NCBI RefSeq assembly: GCF_006717045.1
Contig: NZ_VFPH01000001.1
Span: 868,001-932,000, forward strand
Length of the DNA: 64,000 nt
DNA from: Pseudonocardia cypriaca
GTDB lineage: Bacteria; Actinomycetota; Actinomycetes; Mycobacteriales; Pseudonocardiaceae
Reading direction: 5' to 3'
Shown: piece after piece, positions 8,204-16,130 of the stretch
Layout of the letters: the number at the start of each line of letters is the position of its first letter
How positions within the stretch are numbered: position 1 is the stretch's first letter
The notes under the pieces: generated by a model
The model's database searches: none
What the model was told of the DNA's origin: nothing
The model's input: the letters and a program-made list of their open reading frames with translations, nothing else
Position numbers and translations under genes: made by a program

Positions 8204-9115
8204 TCAGGAGCTGTCGTCGTCCTCCCCGCGCAGGAAGCGCTCCACCTCGGCCGCGAGCTCGTCGGCGCTGGGCAGCTCGCCCGACAGGCCCATGCTGGAA
8301 CGCTCCGCACTGCCGGAGGCGACCATGTCGTACTGCTGCTCGAGCGCCTCGACGACCTGGCGCACCTCGTCCGAGCCCGCCACCTGCTCGGCGATCTCGG
8401 CCTCGGTGCGCTCCGCGGCCTTCGTGACGGTCTCGGTGGGCAGGTACAGCCCCGCGGCGAGCCCGACGTGGTCCAGCAGCACCCGCGCGGCCTGCGGGTA
8501 CTCGGCGCGCGCCAGGTAGTGCGGCACGTGCACGGCGAAGCCCATGGCGTCCAGCCCGGCCTCGCCGAGCCGGAACTCCATCAGTCCGACCGCACTGCCC
8601 GGCACGTGCGCGGTGGCGAACCAGGCCTCGTGGCCCTCGGTCAGCTCGGGGCGCGTGCCGTGCACCGTGACGCCGATCGGCCGGGTGTGCGGCACCGCCA
8701 TCGGGATCGCAGTGAGGTTGATCACCAACCGCACCCCGAGCCTCCGCACGACCTGCTCGACGGCGGCGCAGAACCGCTCCCACTGCATGTCCGGCTCGGG
8801 GCCGCTCAGCAGCAGGTAGCTGGTGTCGCCGGTGTCGGTGAGCGCCACGACGTCCAGTTCGGGACGGCTGTAGGCCGCCCAGCGGTCGGTCTCGAACCGC
8901 AGCGGCGGGCGTCGTGAGCGGTAGTCGACGAGCTGGTCGACGTCGAAGCGGACCAACGTGCGCGGCTCGCGGCCCTCCCGCAGGGCGTCCACCGCCAGCC
9001 GGGCCGCGTTGCCCGCGTCCACGAACCCGTCCAGCGCCACGAGCAGCACGGGTTCGTCCAGCTGCGGCGCATCTGGCGCCACCTCATAAAGACCGGCTGG
9101 ATCCAGCACGACCAT
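8204..9115 (-). CDS. PAC2 family protein (proteasome-assembly-chaperone-like)
   Basis: A 303-aa soluble protein of the PAC2 family, named after a eukaryotic proteasome assembly chaperone and widespread in actinobacteria that encode a 20S proteasome. Recognisable parts are the N-terminal VLLVALDGFVDAGNAARLAV, the NLTAIPMAVPHTRPIGVTVHGT centre and a C-terminal acidic helical tail (LAAEVERFLRGEDDDSS). Its precise bacterial role is unsettled. The ATG at 9115 has GGAGG upstream. It is divergent from the MFS transporter, sharing a 120-nt intergenic region. Confidence 0.88.
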   Translation of the reverse strand: MVVLDPAGLYEVAPDAPQLDEPVLLVALDGFVDAGNAARLAVDALREGREPRTLVRFDVDQLVDYRSRRPPLRFETDRWAAYSRPELDVVALTDTGDTSYLLLSGPEPDMQWERFCAAVEQVVRRLGVRLVINLTAIPMAVPHTRPIGVTVHGTRPELTEGHEAWFATAHVPGSAVGLMEFRLGEAGLDAMGFAVHVPHYLARAEYPQAARVLLDHVGLAAGLYLPTETVTKAAERTEAEIAEQVAGSDEVRQVVEALEQQYDMVASGSAERSSMGLSGELPSADELAAEVERFLRGEDDDSS

Positions 9116-9235
9116 CACACCTCCGCCTCTCGACGGAGCCGCCGGCCCCGCCCGTCGCACATCTCTCCGGGTGCAACGTGAGTCTGCCCGCACACCATCC
9201 CGTTTCCACGCCCGCGGGGGCACCATGGAGCCGAG

Positions 9236-10621
9236 ATGAAGCTGCATCATCGCCTCTGGGTCGTCTGGTCGATCGGTCTGGCCGCCTACCTGGTGGGGGT
9301 GATGCACCGCACCTCCTTCGGCGTGGCGGGTCTCGACGCCGCGGCGCGGTTCCACGCGGCACCTGCCATGCTCGCCGGGTTCGTGGTGCTGCAGCTGCTG
9401 GTCTACGCGATCCTGCAGATCCCGGTCGGCGTGCTGCTCGACCGTTTCGGCGCCCGCAAATTGATCGTCCTCGGTGCGCTCACGATGGCCGCGGGCCAGC
9501 TCGTGCTGGCCGTCGCCGCCGACCTCCCGCTCGCGATCCTCGCGCGGGTGCTGGTCGGGGCGGGCGACGCGCTGACCTTCATCAGCGTCCTCTCGGTCGT
9601 CACGAGCTGGTTCCCGCCGCGCCGGGTGCCGCTGATGACCCAGCTCACCGGCCTGATCGGGCAGCTCGGTCAGGTGCTGTCCGCCGTACCGCTCGCGGCG
9701 GTGCTGCACGGTCCGGGCTGGACGCCGGCGTTCGTCTCGGCCGCGGCGCTCGGCGTGGCGGTGGGGCTCGCGGCGTTCGCGGTCGTGCGCGACCGACCGC
9801 CGGGCGCGCCTGCCCCACCTCCAGCGCCTGCGACGCGCGAGGTACTGCACGGCCTCGTCTGCTCGTGGCGCGAGCCCGGCACCCGCCTGGGCTTCTGGAC
9901 GCACCTGGGCACCCAGTTCTCCGGCCAGGTGTTCGCACTGATGTGGGGTGTGCCCTACCTGGTGGCAGGCCAGGGGTTCTCGACGGGCGCCGCGAGCGCG
10001 ATGCTCACGCTGCTGGTGCTGGCCGGGATCGTCGCCGGGCCGCTCTTCGGCGAGTTCACCGCGCGGCACCCGTTCCGCCGTTCGTGGCTCGTCATCGCCG
10101 TGATCGCCGTGACGGTCGCCGTGTGGACGGCAGTGCTCGCCGTCCCGCCGCCCGCGCCGCGCTGGCTGATCGCGCTGCTCGTGGTCGTGCTGGCACTCGG
10201 CGGGCCGACATCCATGATCGGCTTCGACTACGCGCGCACGTTCAACCCCGGACACCGCCAGGGGGCCGCGGTCGGGATCATCAACATGGCCGGGTTCAGC
10301 GCGACGCTCACCGTCTCGCTCGCCGTCGGCGTGGTGCTCGGGCTCGCCGGCCCCGGCGGCTACACGCCGGAGGCGTTCCGCGTGGCGTGGACGGTGCAGT
10401 ACGCGGTGTGGGCGCTCGGCCTCGGCGGCGTCCTGGTGGCGCGCAGGCGGGCCCGGAACAAGATGGCGAGCGAGGGCGTGGTGGTCCCGCCCCTGCGCAA
10501 GGCGTTGGCGGCACGGCGCGCCACCCCCGAGCGGCAGGACGTGCCCGACGGACCTCCGGGCTCTGCGCCGCCGCGCGGGTCCGCCGTCACCCGTGGTCCA
10601 GGGACGCCCAGAAGCCGGTGA
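9236..10621 (+). CDS. Major facilitator superfamily transporter
   Basis: A 461-aa MFS protein with about 12 membrane helices. The loop 2-3 signature reads GVLLDRFGARKLIVLG, and conserved glycines (RVLVGAGDA) mark helix 4. The N-terminal MHRTSFGVAGL resembles the nitrate/nitrite or sugar-phosphate-type MFS arrangement, but the substrate is not readable. The last about 50 residues are hydrophilic and proline-rich. The final 35 nt overlap a hydrolase relic on the opposite strand, so this tail may be a recent extension into degraded DNA. Confidence 0.85.
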   Translation: MKLHHRLWVVWSIGLAAYLVGVMHRTSFGVAGLDAAARFHAAPAMLAGFVVLQLLVYAILQIPVGVLLDRFGARKLIVLGALTMAAGQLVLAVAADLPLAILARVLVGAGDALTFISVLSVVTSWFPPRRVPLMTQLTGLIGQLGQVLSAVPLAAVLHGPGWTPAFVSAAALGVAVGLAAFAVVRDRPPGAPAPPPAPATREVLHGLVCSWREPGTRLGFWTHLGTQFSGQVFALMWGVPYLVAGQGFSTGAASAMLTLLVLAGIVAGPLFGEFTARHPFRRSWLVIAVIAVTVAVWTAVLAVPPPAPRWLIALLVVVLALGGPTSMIGFDYARTFNPGHRQGAAVGIINMAGFSATLTVSLAVGVVLGLAGPGGYTPEAFRVAWTVQYAVWALGLGGVLVARRRARNKMASEGVVVPPLRKALAARRATPERQDVPDGPPGSAPPRGSAVTRGPGTPRSR

Positions 10622-10724
10622 GAACGCGGGCGCCCCGGCCGGGATCCTGCGTCATCCACCAATGGCCGAGCCCTTCGAGGGTCCCGTGCAGCCGGTGATG
10701 GCCGAGGACCGGTACCCGTTCCCG
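10587..10724 (-). pseudogene. C-terminal remnant of an alpha/beta-hydrolase
   Basis: A minus-strand frame of 45 codons, bounded upstream by a stop, reads like the last part of an alpha/beta-hydrolase: LEGLGHWWMTQDP (the catalytic-His region, G-x-GHWWM) followed by GARVLTGFWASL and a stop. No start or upstream domain is present; the rest of such a gene would lie where the Zur-like box and ATPase gene now sit. This suggests a truncated relic left by a rearrangement. Confidence rests on motif resemblance only. Confidence 0.5.
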
Positions 10725-10735
10725 TCACCCATACG

Positions 10736-10755
10736 TGGCAATGATTATCATCTGC
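10736..10755 (+). promoter_or_regulatory. Zur/Fur-like operator
   Basis: TGGCAATGATTATCATCTGC contains an 11-nt perfect palindrome (ATGAT-T-ATCAT, 10741-10751) and matches the AT-rich core shared by actinobacterial Zur boxes and classical Fur boxes. It stands out in otherwise about 74% GC DNA and lies 34 nt before the ATPase start, where it could overlap the promoter. It suggests metal-limitation control of the ATPase. Confidence 0.6.
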
Positions 10756-10788
10756 GCTCCGGGTTCGGCAGTTGCGGGAGGAGGCGGC

Positions 10789-11739
10789 GTGCGAATCGCG
10801 TTCGTCGGCAAGGGTGGCAGCGGGAAGACGACCTCGGCGGCGGTGTTCAGCCGCTACCTGGCCGAGCTGGGTAAACCGGTTCTCGCGATCGACGCGGACA
10901 TCAACCAGCACCTCGGCCAGGCACTCGGGCACGACGGCCCACCGCCGCGCGCGCTCGGCTCGGACCTGCCGTGGCTCAAGGAGCACCTGCGCGGCACCAA
11001 CCCGCGCATCGCGAGCGCCGAGTCGATGATCAAGACGACGCCCCCCGGGCGCGGCTCGCGCCTGCTCGACCTCGACCCCGAAGGTGAGCTGCTGGTGCGC
11101 CACTCCGCCGTCGCGGGCGGCGTGCGCCACCTCGTGACCGGGGAGTTCGACGAGGCCGACATCGGCGTCTCGTGCTACCACTCGAAGACCGGTGCGGTGG
11201 AGCTCTACCTCAACCACCTCGTCGACGGCCCCGGCGAGTACGTGGTGGTCGACATGACCGCGGGAGCCGACGCGTTCGCGTCGGGCCTGTTCACGCGGTT
11301 CGACCTCACCGTGCTCGTCAGCGAACCGACCCGGCGCGGGATCGGCGTCTACCAGCAGTACGCCGAGCACGCCCGCGGCCACGGCGTGGAGCTGCGCGTG
11401 CTCGGCAACAAGGTGACCGACGCCGAGGACGTCCGGTACCTGCGGGACCAGGTCGGCGACGCGCTGCTCGGATGGTTCGGCCAGTCCGCGTGGGTGCGGG
11501 CCGCCGAGCGCGGGGCCGTGGCCCCGGTCGGCGCACTCGAGCCCGAGAACCTGGCCGTGCTCGACGCCGTGCTCGCCGCACTCGACGCGCGCGAGCGCGA
11601 CTGGGACGCCTACCACCGCGGCACCGTGGAGTTCCACCTGCGCAACGCCGCTGCCTGGGGAAACCGAGCGATCGGGGCCGACCTGGCTGCCCAGATCGAC
11701 CCCGACTTCGTCCCGGGGATGCCCGCGGTCCGCGCGTAA
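10789..11739 (+). CDS. CooC/ArsA-like P-loop ATPase (putative metal-centre chaperone)
   Basis: A 316-aa SIMIBI-class ATPase. It begins MRIAFVGKGGSGKTT, a deviant Walker A with the signature Lys (KGGxGKT) of the MinD/ParA/CooC/ArsA group. A Walker B-like VVVDMTAGADAF follows around residue 150, and a C-terminal half has guanine/adenine-binding LGNKVTDAED. CooC members load nickel into CO dehydrogenase; others act in partitioning or anion export. There is no ParB or CODH gene nearby. The GTG at 10789 has GGAGGAGG upstream. The Zur/Fur-like box directly before the gene supports a role in metal handling (inference). It ends at a strong hairpin terminator. Confidence 0.7.
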   Translation: MRIAFVGKGGSGKTTSAAVFSRYLAELGKPVLAIDADINQHLGQALGHDGPPPRALGSDLPWLKEHLRGTNPRIASAESMIKTTPPGRGSRLLDLDPEGELLVRHSAVAGGVRHLVTGEFDEADIGVSCYHSKTGAVELYLNHLVDGPGEYVVVDMTAGADAFASGLFTRFDLTVLVSEPTRRGIGVYQQYAEHARGHGVELRVLGNKVTDAEDVRYLRDQVGDALLGWFGQSAWVRAAERGAVAPVGALEPENLAVLDAVLAALDARERDWDAYHRGTVEFHLRNAAAWGNRAIGADLAAQIDPDFVPGMPAVRA

Positions 11740-11740
11740 C

Positions 11741-11795
11741 CCGTGAGCGGATACGAGTGCTCCGGCACCCGTATCCGCTCACGGCCCCCCTTTTA
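11741..11795. terminator. Bidirectional hairpin terminator
   Basis: A perfect 15-bp stem (CCGTGAGCGGATACG at 11741-11755 with its complement at 11770-11784) and 14-nt loop lies between the convergent ATPase and PadR genes, followed by a C run and TTTT. One of the few classic intrinsic-terminator-like structures here. Confidence 0.85.
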
Positions 11796-12479
11796 CTCGG
11801 CCAGCAGGCGGTAGATCGCCTTGCGGGCCTCGGTGATGGTGGTGGTCGCCGACGCGATCTGCTCCGGCGTGCCGGCCGACATCACCTGTGCCGCGGCTGC
11901 GTGCAGCTGACCCAGCTGCTCCCACAGCTCCACGGCGCTCTCGTCGTCGGCGTCACGGCCGACTGACGCCCATACGGCGTCCAGCTCCTCGCGGTGCTCG
12001 TCGACGTACCGGCTGCCCTCCTCGGTGAGGTGGACGACGCGGCGGCCTTCGGCCTGCTCGACGCGGACCAGGCCCTCGTCCTCGAGCTGCGAGAGCGTGG
12101 GGTAGACCGAGCCGGGGCTCGGCCGCCACGCGCCGCCGGTGCGGTCGGCGATCTCCTGGATGATCTCGTACCCGTGCCGCGGCTGCTCCGCGACCAGCGC
12201 GAGCACGGCCGTGCGGATGTCGCCGCGCGACGTCCGGCGGCCGCGGCGGCCGCGCGGGCCGGGGAAGCCCCGCATCCCGGGGCCGAAGGGTGGGCCGAAG
12301 CCGGGGCCGAAGGGGTGCCGGCGGTGCCGGTGCCCCCGCAGCGCCTCCTCGTCCTCGGCGGGGCCGGCGAACGGCGGCGCGGGCGGCCCGTCCGGACGGA
12401 ACGGACCACGGCGCGGTCCGCCGCGCCTGCCGCGGAACCCGAACGCGGGTCCGGGCCATGGGGTGTTCTGCTCGTTCAT
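11793..12479 (-). CDS. PadR family transcriptional regulator with Gly/Pro/Arg-rich N-terminus
   Basis: This 228-aa protein has a low-complexity N-terminal 85 residues (FGFRGRRGGPRRGP, HPFGPGFGPPFGPG) before a standard PadR winged helix: TAVLALVAEQPRHGYEI, PSPGSVYPTLSQLEDEGLV and a hairpin wing GRRVVHLTEEG. A C-terminal helical dimerisation region (PadR-s2-like) follows. PadR proteins usually repress their own gene and adjacent membrane or efflux functions in response to small ligands. It is divergent from a 56-aa membrane peptide, with a palindromic operator between them. The ATG at 12479 gives the shortest upstream gap; the disordered arm is family-typical in actinobacteria. Confidence 0.9.
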   Translation of the reverse strand: MNEQNTPWPGPAFGFRGRRGGPRRGPFRPDGPPAPPFAGPAEDEEALRGHRHRRHPFGPGFGPPFGPGMRGFPGPRGRRGRRTSRGDIRTAVLALVAEQPRHGYEIIQEIADRTGGAWRPSPGSVYPTLSQLEDEGLVRVEQAEGRRVVHLTEEGSRYVDEHREELDAVWASVGRDADDESAVELWEQLGQLHAAAAQVMSAGTPEQIASATTTITEARKAIYRLLAE

Positions 12480-12525
12480 GTCTATCTCCTGTTCGTGGTG
12501 AGCCTGACTGGCTCGTGTGCCATCA

Positions 12526-12535
12526 CGATATATCG
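12526..12535. promoter_or_regulatory. Probable PadR operator
   Basis: CGATATATCG is a perfect 10-bp palindrome embedded in CACGATATATCGCG, 47 nt upstream of padR and 87 nt upstream of the divergent 56-aa gene. ATAT-centred palindromes of this form are typical for PadR-type operators; autoregulation is likely. Confidence 0.6.
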
Positions 12536-12621
12536 CGTAGTCGTCGATGCAACCCCATCTTCGTCCGGGAACTTCGGGGACGCCTCAGGCGTCGAACGGG
12601 TGAGGCGAGGAGGCTGGGCCG

Positions 12622-12792
12622 ATGTGGCTGAAGGTTCTCGGGGGCGTGCTGCTCGTGTGGCTCGCGTTCACAGTGCTCGGAGCGCTCTTCAAGTTCCTCA
12701 CGTGGGCGCTCGTGATCGGCGCCGTCGTGTTCGTCGGCGCCGCCGCCTACACCGCGGTGAAGGGGCGCAACCGCCGCGCGATCGGACGCTAG
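12622..12792 (+). CDS. 56-aa two-helix membrane peptide
   Basis: A short gene with a clear AGGAGG ribosome site 8 nt before ATG 12622. The product runs MWLKVLGGVLLVWLAFTVLG, then a short linker, then VIGAVVFVGAAAYTAV and a basic tail KGRNRRAIGR: two membrane helices with a positive cytoplasmic end. It is divergent from padR and shares its operator region, making it the likely PadR target. Its stop TAG interlocks with the stop of the convergent lipoprotein gene (CTAG). Confidence 0.75.
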   Translation: MWLKVLGGVLLVWLAFTVLGALFKFLTWALVIGAVVFVGAAAYTAVKGRNRRAIGR

Positions 12793-13286
12793 CGACGGGT
12801 GCTGGGCGCGCCCGTCGCGCAGTTGCGCTCGACGTAGGCGCGCACCCGTTCGCCCGCCCCGGCGAACTCGGGGGAGTTGAGCCGGTTCACGAGCTCGGTG
12901 TCGCGGGAGAGCGCCGTCTGGTCGCCCCCGTTCGCCACCAGCACGTCCAGCTGCAACTCGAGCGCCTGCACGGTGCGCTCGACGTCCGCGCGGATGTCGG
13001 CGGGCGCGGCGAACACCATGTCCTGTCCCGCCCTGCGGACGGCGGCCACGGTGTCGGTCAGCTCGTCGCGCGGCACCTGGCCCTGGGCCATGAGCCCGTT
13101 GAGCGGGCGGATCGCCTTGAGGTTGGCCTGGGCGGCGGCGCAGAACGGGTTCGCAGGCGCGGCGGACCTGCGCGTGGGGTCGGGGGCGTCGGAGTCGGCC
13201 ACCGAACGGCCGCCGCAGCCGAGCAGTACCCCGCCCAGCGTGACGACGAGGGCGGCCGAGGCTCCCGCGCGCGACATGCGGCCCAT
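12789..13286 (-). CDS. Putative lipoprotein
   Basis: A 165-aa exported protein. An N-terminal signal with lipobox VLLGC (Cys about residue 24) is followed by a Ser/Asp/Pro linker and a mostly helical domain (about 45-160) with a Cys near each end (NPFCAAA, VERNCAT) that could form a disulfide. No family recognised; the layout fits small periplasmic helical lipoproteins of actinobacteria. The ATG at 13286 has GGGGGA upstream; an ATG 9 nt later is the alternative. Confidence 0.7.
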   Translation of the reverse strand: MGRMSRAGASAALVVTLGGVLLGCGGRSVADSDAPDPTRRSAAPANPFCAAAQANLKAIRPLNGLMAQGQVPRDELTDTVAAVRRAGQDMVFAAPADIRADVERTVQALELQLDVLVANGGDQTALSRDTELVNRLNSPEFAGAGERVRAYVERNCATGAPSTRR

Positions 13287-13403
13287 CGGATGTTCCCCCG
13301 AGATGCGTCGTGGTGCTCCGGCCCGACAGTAGACCGTGGCCGCCCGGGCACGGTCGGTCACCCCATCTGGAACTTCGTGCGGTTCTACCGCGTTGATCCA
13401 GTC

Positions 13404-13769
13404 GTGGCGATCAGCAAGCCGCGCCGGATCGCGGCATTCACCGCTCTGTGGCGTGCAGTGGCGCAGTCGAGCCGTCCCGGGGCGCCGAGCGCGTCCGAGC
13501 GGCTCCGCGCCCTTCCGCGGATGCTGCGAGGCGCCGTCACGGGCCGGTACCCGGCGTTGTCCCGTGCCCGGCTCGGGCTGATCGGGCTCGCGTTGGCCTA
13601 CCTGGTCTCACCGATCGACCTGCTGCCGGAGGCGTTCCTCCCGCTGGTCGGTCTCGCCGACGACGGCGTGATCGCGCTGTGGCTCGGCGGTGCGTTCCTC
13701 GCCGAGACCGAACGCTTCCTCGCCTGGGAGCGGCAGCAGTCCACCATCGTCGACGCGCCGCCTGCCTGA
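13404..13769 (+). CDS. DUF1232 (YkvA-like) membrane protein
   Basis: A 121-aa protein with the DUF1232 signature LAYLVSPIDLLPEAFLPLVG followed by LADDGVIALWL, a helix-turn-helix hydrophobic element found in YkvA proteins. The N-terminal 55 residues are basic and soluble. Its function is unknown; plant RMA-type and bacterial YkvA homologues are membrane associated. The GTG at 13404 is chosen because the frame further upstream overlaps the divergent lipoprotein start. Confidence 0.75.
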   Translation: MAISKPRRIAAFTALWRAVAQSSRPGAPSASERLRALPRMLRGAVTGRYPALSRARLGLIGLALAYLVSPIDLLPEAFLPLVGLADDGVIALWLGGAFLAETERFLAWERQQSTIVDAPPA

Positions 13770-13823
13770 ATCGCAACATCACGGATCTTGTTCGGCCCCC
13801 GGGCCGCTCCTTACGGTGTGCGC

Positions 13824-14240
13824 ATGCCGGTCCTGGAAGTCCACCTCGTCGAGGGGCTGCACACCTCCGCCCAGCACGCGGAGCTGCTCGTCGCGCTGAG
13901 CACCCGCTACGCCGAGGTCACCGAGGTGCCCCTGGACCGGGTGCGGGCCCACCTCGCGCTGCACCGCCCCGAGCTGTGGGCCAACGGCGGCATCCCCGCG
14001 GACGGGCGCTCGGCCCCGTACTTCACCGCCGTCGTGTTCACCGACCGGCCCGCCGAGCTGCGGCGCAGGTTGCTTGGTGCGCTCACCGACCTGATCGTCG
14101 ACGTGCTCGGCGTCGATCGCAGGCTGGTGCACGGCGAGATCGTCCCCGTGCAGCCCGACGACTGGGCGGTCGGCGGGGTCCCCGGCGGGACCTCCCGCCG
14201 CGCCTTCGCCGCTACCCGTTCTGCCGCGATGCGCGGCTGA
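13824..14240 (+). CDS. Tautomerase superfamily protein
   Basis: A 138-aa protein starting MPVLEVHLVEG. After removal of Met this exposes the N-terminal Pro that is the catalytic base of the 4-oxalocrotonate tautomerase superfamily. The first about 60 residues (one beta-alpha-beta unit) are repeated as a second unit (YFTAVVFTDRPAELRRRLLG), as in fused two-unit tautomerases. Substrate unknown. It starts 54 nt after the DUF1232 gene and overlaps the opposing membrane-protein gene by 29 nt at the 3' end. Confidence 0.75.
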   Translation: MPVLEVHLVEGLHTSAQHAELLVALSTRYAEVTEVPLDRVRAHLALHRPELWANGGIPADGRSAPYFTAVVFTDRPAELRRRLLGALTDLIVDVLGVDRRLVHGEIVPVQPDDWAVGGVPGGTSRRAFAATRSAAMRG

Positions 14241-15942
14241 GCTGCGGGACGGACCAGCCGGCCCCGAACCGCAGCCAGGTCCAGAGCCCCGCGGCCACGA
14301 CGAGGTAGACGCCGAGCAGCACGGCGAGCGCTCCCGCGCGCCCGGCGAGGGCGTCGGCCGCCGGCCGCACCGCGAGGTGCACGAACGCGAAGCCGCCGGT
14401 GCACGCGAAGAGCGCCCACAGCGCCGGTGACCAGCGCAGCAGCGCGGCTCCGGGCAGGAACGAAAGCGGTACGAGCGCGAACAGCAGGTTCGCCGCTGCA
14501 CTGACCGCGGTGGCCGTGAGCGCGGTGGCGACGACGTCCGCCAGGAACGTCCCCGGCGCGCCCGCCGCGGCGACGAGCGGCTCGCGCACGATCCACGCCG
14601 CGCCGCCGAGGGCCGTCAGCGCCGTGGCGGCGAGCGCGACGGCCGGACCCTCCTCGTCCGTGCGCAGGGGCCGGGCGCTGCGGAAGGCCACCAGAGTGCC
14701 CAGGACGAGCCCGGGCTCCAGCCCCATCGCGCGTGAGAGCACGAGGCCGACCGCGCCGAGCAGCAGGAACCCGGGAACCGGACCCACGTGGCAGCGCACA
14801 CCCCACCAGCGCGCCACGTACAGCAGCTGCGTGCCCTGCTGCGCCGCCGTCACGAGGACGAACGCGACGGCGAGCCCGGCCAGCATGGCCGGCGCCGAGT
14901 TGTCGAACGGGAACTCGGGGGTGAGGAACCCGAGCATCACCGCGCCGGCCACCGCGGTGATCGCGACGGCGGTGAGGAACACGCCCGGTGCCGAACCTGC
15001 AGCGCCCGGCGGGACCCGCAGGCGCGCCAGCATGGCCTCGATGCGGTCGGGCTGCTCCGCGGCGGCGCGGTTGAGCCGGCCGACGGGCAGGGCGAGCGCG
15101 GCGAGCAGCAGCAGCGTCAGCACCAGGCTCGGCAGGACCGCACCCGGGTTCCAGCGCGCCTCGATCGGCGAGGGGAACGAGGTGGCGAACGCGACGGCGG
15201 CCAGGTCGGCGGTGTGCTCGGGTGCGGCAGGCGGTGCCGGGGGGACCGGCGGCAGGGACGGGGCGTTGTGAGCGGGCCCGGGAAGCGGCGGCTCCTGCGG
15301 CGCGGCGGGGCGACGCGGCGTCAAGGCCCCGGTCCAGTCGAGGCCGGGCGACTTCTCGCGGTCGACCGCGCTGCCGACACCGGGCAGCACGGCGGCACCG
15401 ACGGCGGCGTCGGCCCCGGACTCCGCGGCCGGGGCCTTCCGGGCGCGCGCGGCGGGGGCGGGAGCGGCAGGCGCGGCCTCCTCGCCGGCCGTCTCACCAC
15501 CGGCGGCGTCGCTCGTCTCGTCGTCGGAACCCCCGTCGGAGCCCGTGCCGGCGGCCGCTGCGCCCTCCGCGGCGTCGTCGTCGCCGTCCTCGCGATCCTC
15601 CGAAGAGGCCGAGTCCTCCGAATCGGAGTCCCGCTCGTCGGGGTCCTCGTCGGAGGCGTCGTCCGACTCGTCGTCCTGGTCGTCCTCGTCATCGAGGCCG
15701 GGGAAGTCGGGGAAGTCCGGGAACTGCGGGTTGAGCAGGCTCCCCGGAGCCGCCCTCTCGGCCGGCTCCTCCTCCGTGCAGGCCCGGCCTTGCAGCAGGA
15801 CGTCGACCGGGCCGACGCCGGCGCAGCTCCCCTCGCCGTCGCCGCCCCCGGCGAGCGCCGGCGCCGTGACGCCGACGGCGATCAGGCATACGACCGCACC
15901 GGCCAAGGCTGTACGGACCAGCGTGGCACTGCGCACCGTCAT
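14212..15942 (-). CDS. Large membrane protein with signal peptide and acidic disordered ectodomain
   Basis: A 576-aa protein. It has a signal peptide (TALAGAVVCLIAVGVTAPALA), then about 230 residues of disorder including a strongly acidic Asp/Glu/Ser tract (about residues 75-140) and Ala/Pro-rich linkers, then a membrane domain of about 8-10 helices. SPIEARWNPGAVLPSLVLT just before the helices and FALVPLSFLPG near the end resemble actinobacterial proteins annotated as FGLLP-motif membrane proteins (here FALVP). Function unknown. The ATG at 15942 has its GGTGGAG directly adjacent; GTG 15948 is an alternative start. It is divergent from hen1 with about 190 nt between. Confidence 0.7.
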   Translation of the reverse strand: MTVRSATLVRTALAGAVVCLIAVGVTAPALAGGGDGEGSCAGVGPVDVLLQGRACTEEEPAERAAPGSLLNPQFPDFPDFPGLDDEDDQDDESDDASDEDPDERDSDSEDSASSEDREDGDDDAAEGAAAAGTGSDGGSDDETSDAAGGETAGEEAAPAAPAPAARARKAPAAESGADAAVGAAVLPGVGSAVDREKSPGLDWTGALTPRRPAAPQEPPLPGPAHNAPSLPPVPPAPPAAPEHTADLAAVAFATSFPSPIEARWNPGAVLPSLVLTLLLLAALALPVGRLNRAAAEQPDRIEAMLARLRVPPGAAGSAPGVFLTAVAITAVAGAVMLGFLTPEFPFDNSAPAMLAGLAVAFVLVTAAQQGTQLLYVARWWGVRCHVGPVPGFLLLGAVGLVLSRAMGLEPGLVLGTLVAFRSARPLRTDEEGPAVALAATALTALGGAAWIVREPLVAAAGAPGTFLADVVATALTATAVSAAANLLFALVPLSFLPGAALLRWSPALWALFACTGGFAFVHLAVRPAADALAGRAGALAVLLGVYLVVAAGLWTWLRFGAGWSVPQLSRASRQNG

Positions 15943-16130
15943 CTCCACCCGATCGACGTTCCCTCGGCCGGTTGGCCCAGCCACCGACGCCCGCACGGGG
16001 TGCAACGAGCCGCGCCGGAAGGAGTCACGATTCACCCGAAAGAGGATCTTCATCGTCGGCGCGTCGGGCGGCGCGGCGCGGCGCGGAAATGCCGGCGAGC
16101 CCGCGGGCGCTGTCCGGCAGACTCCGCCCT

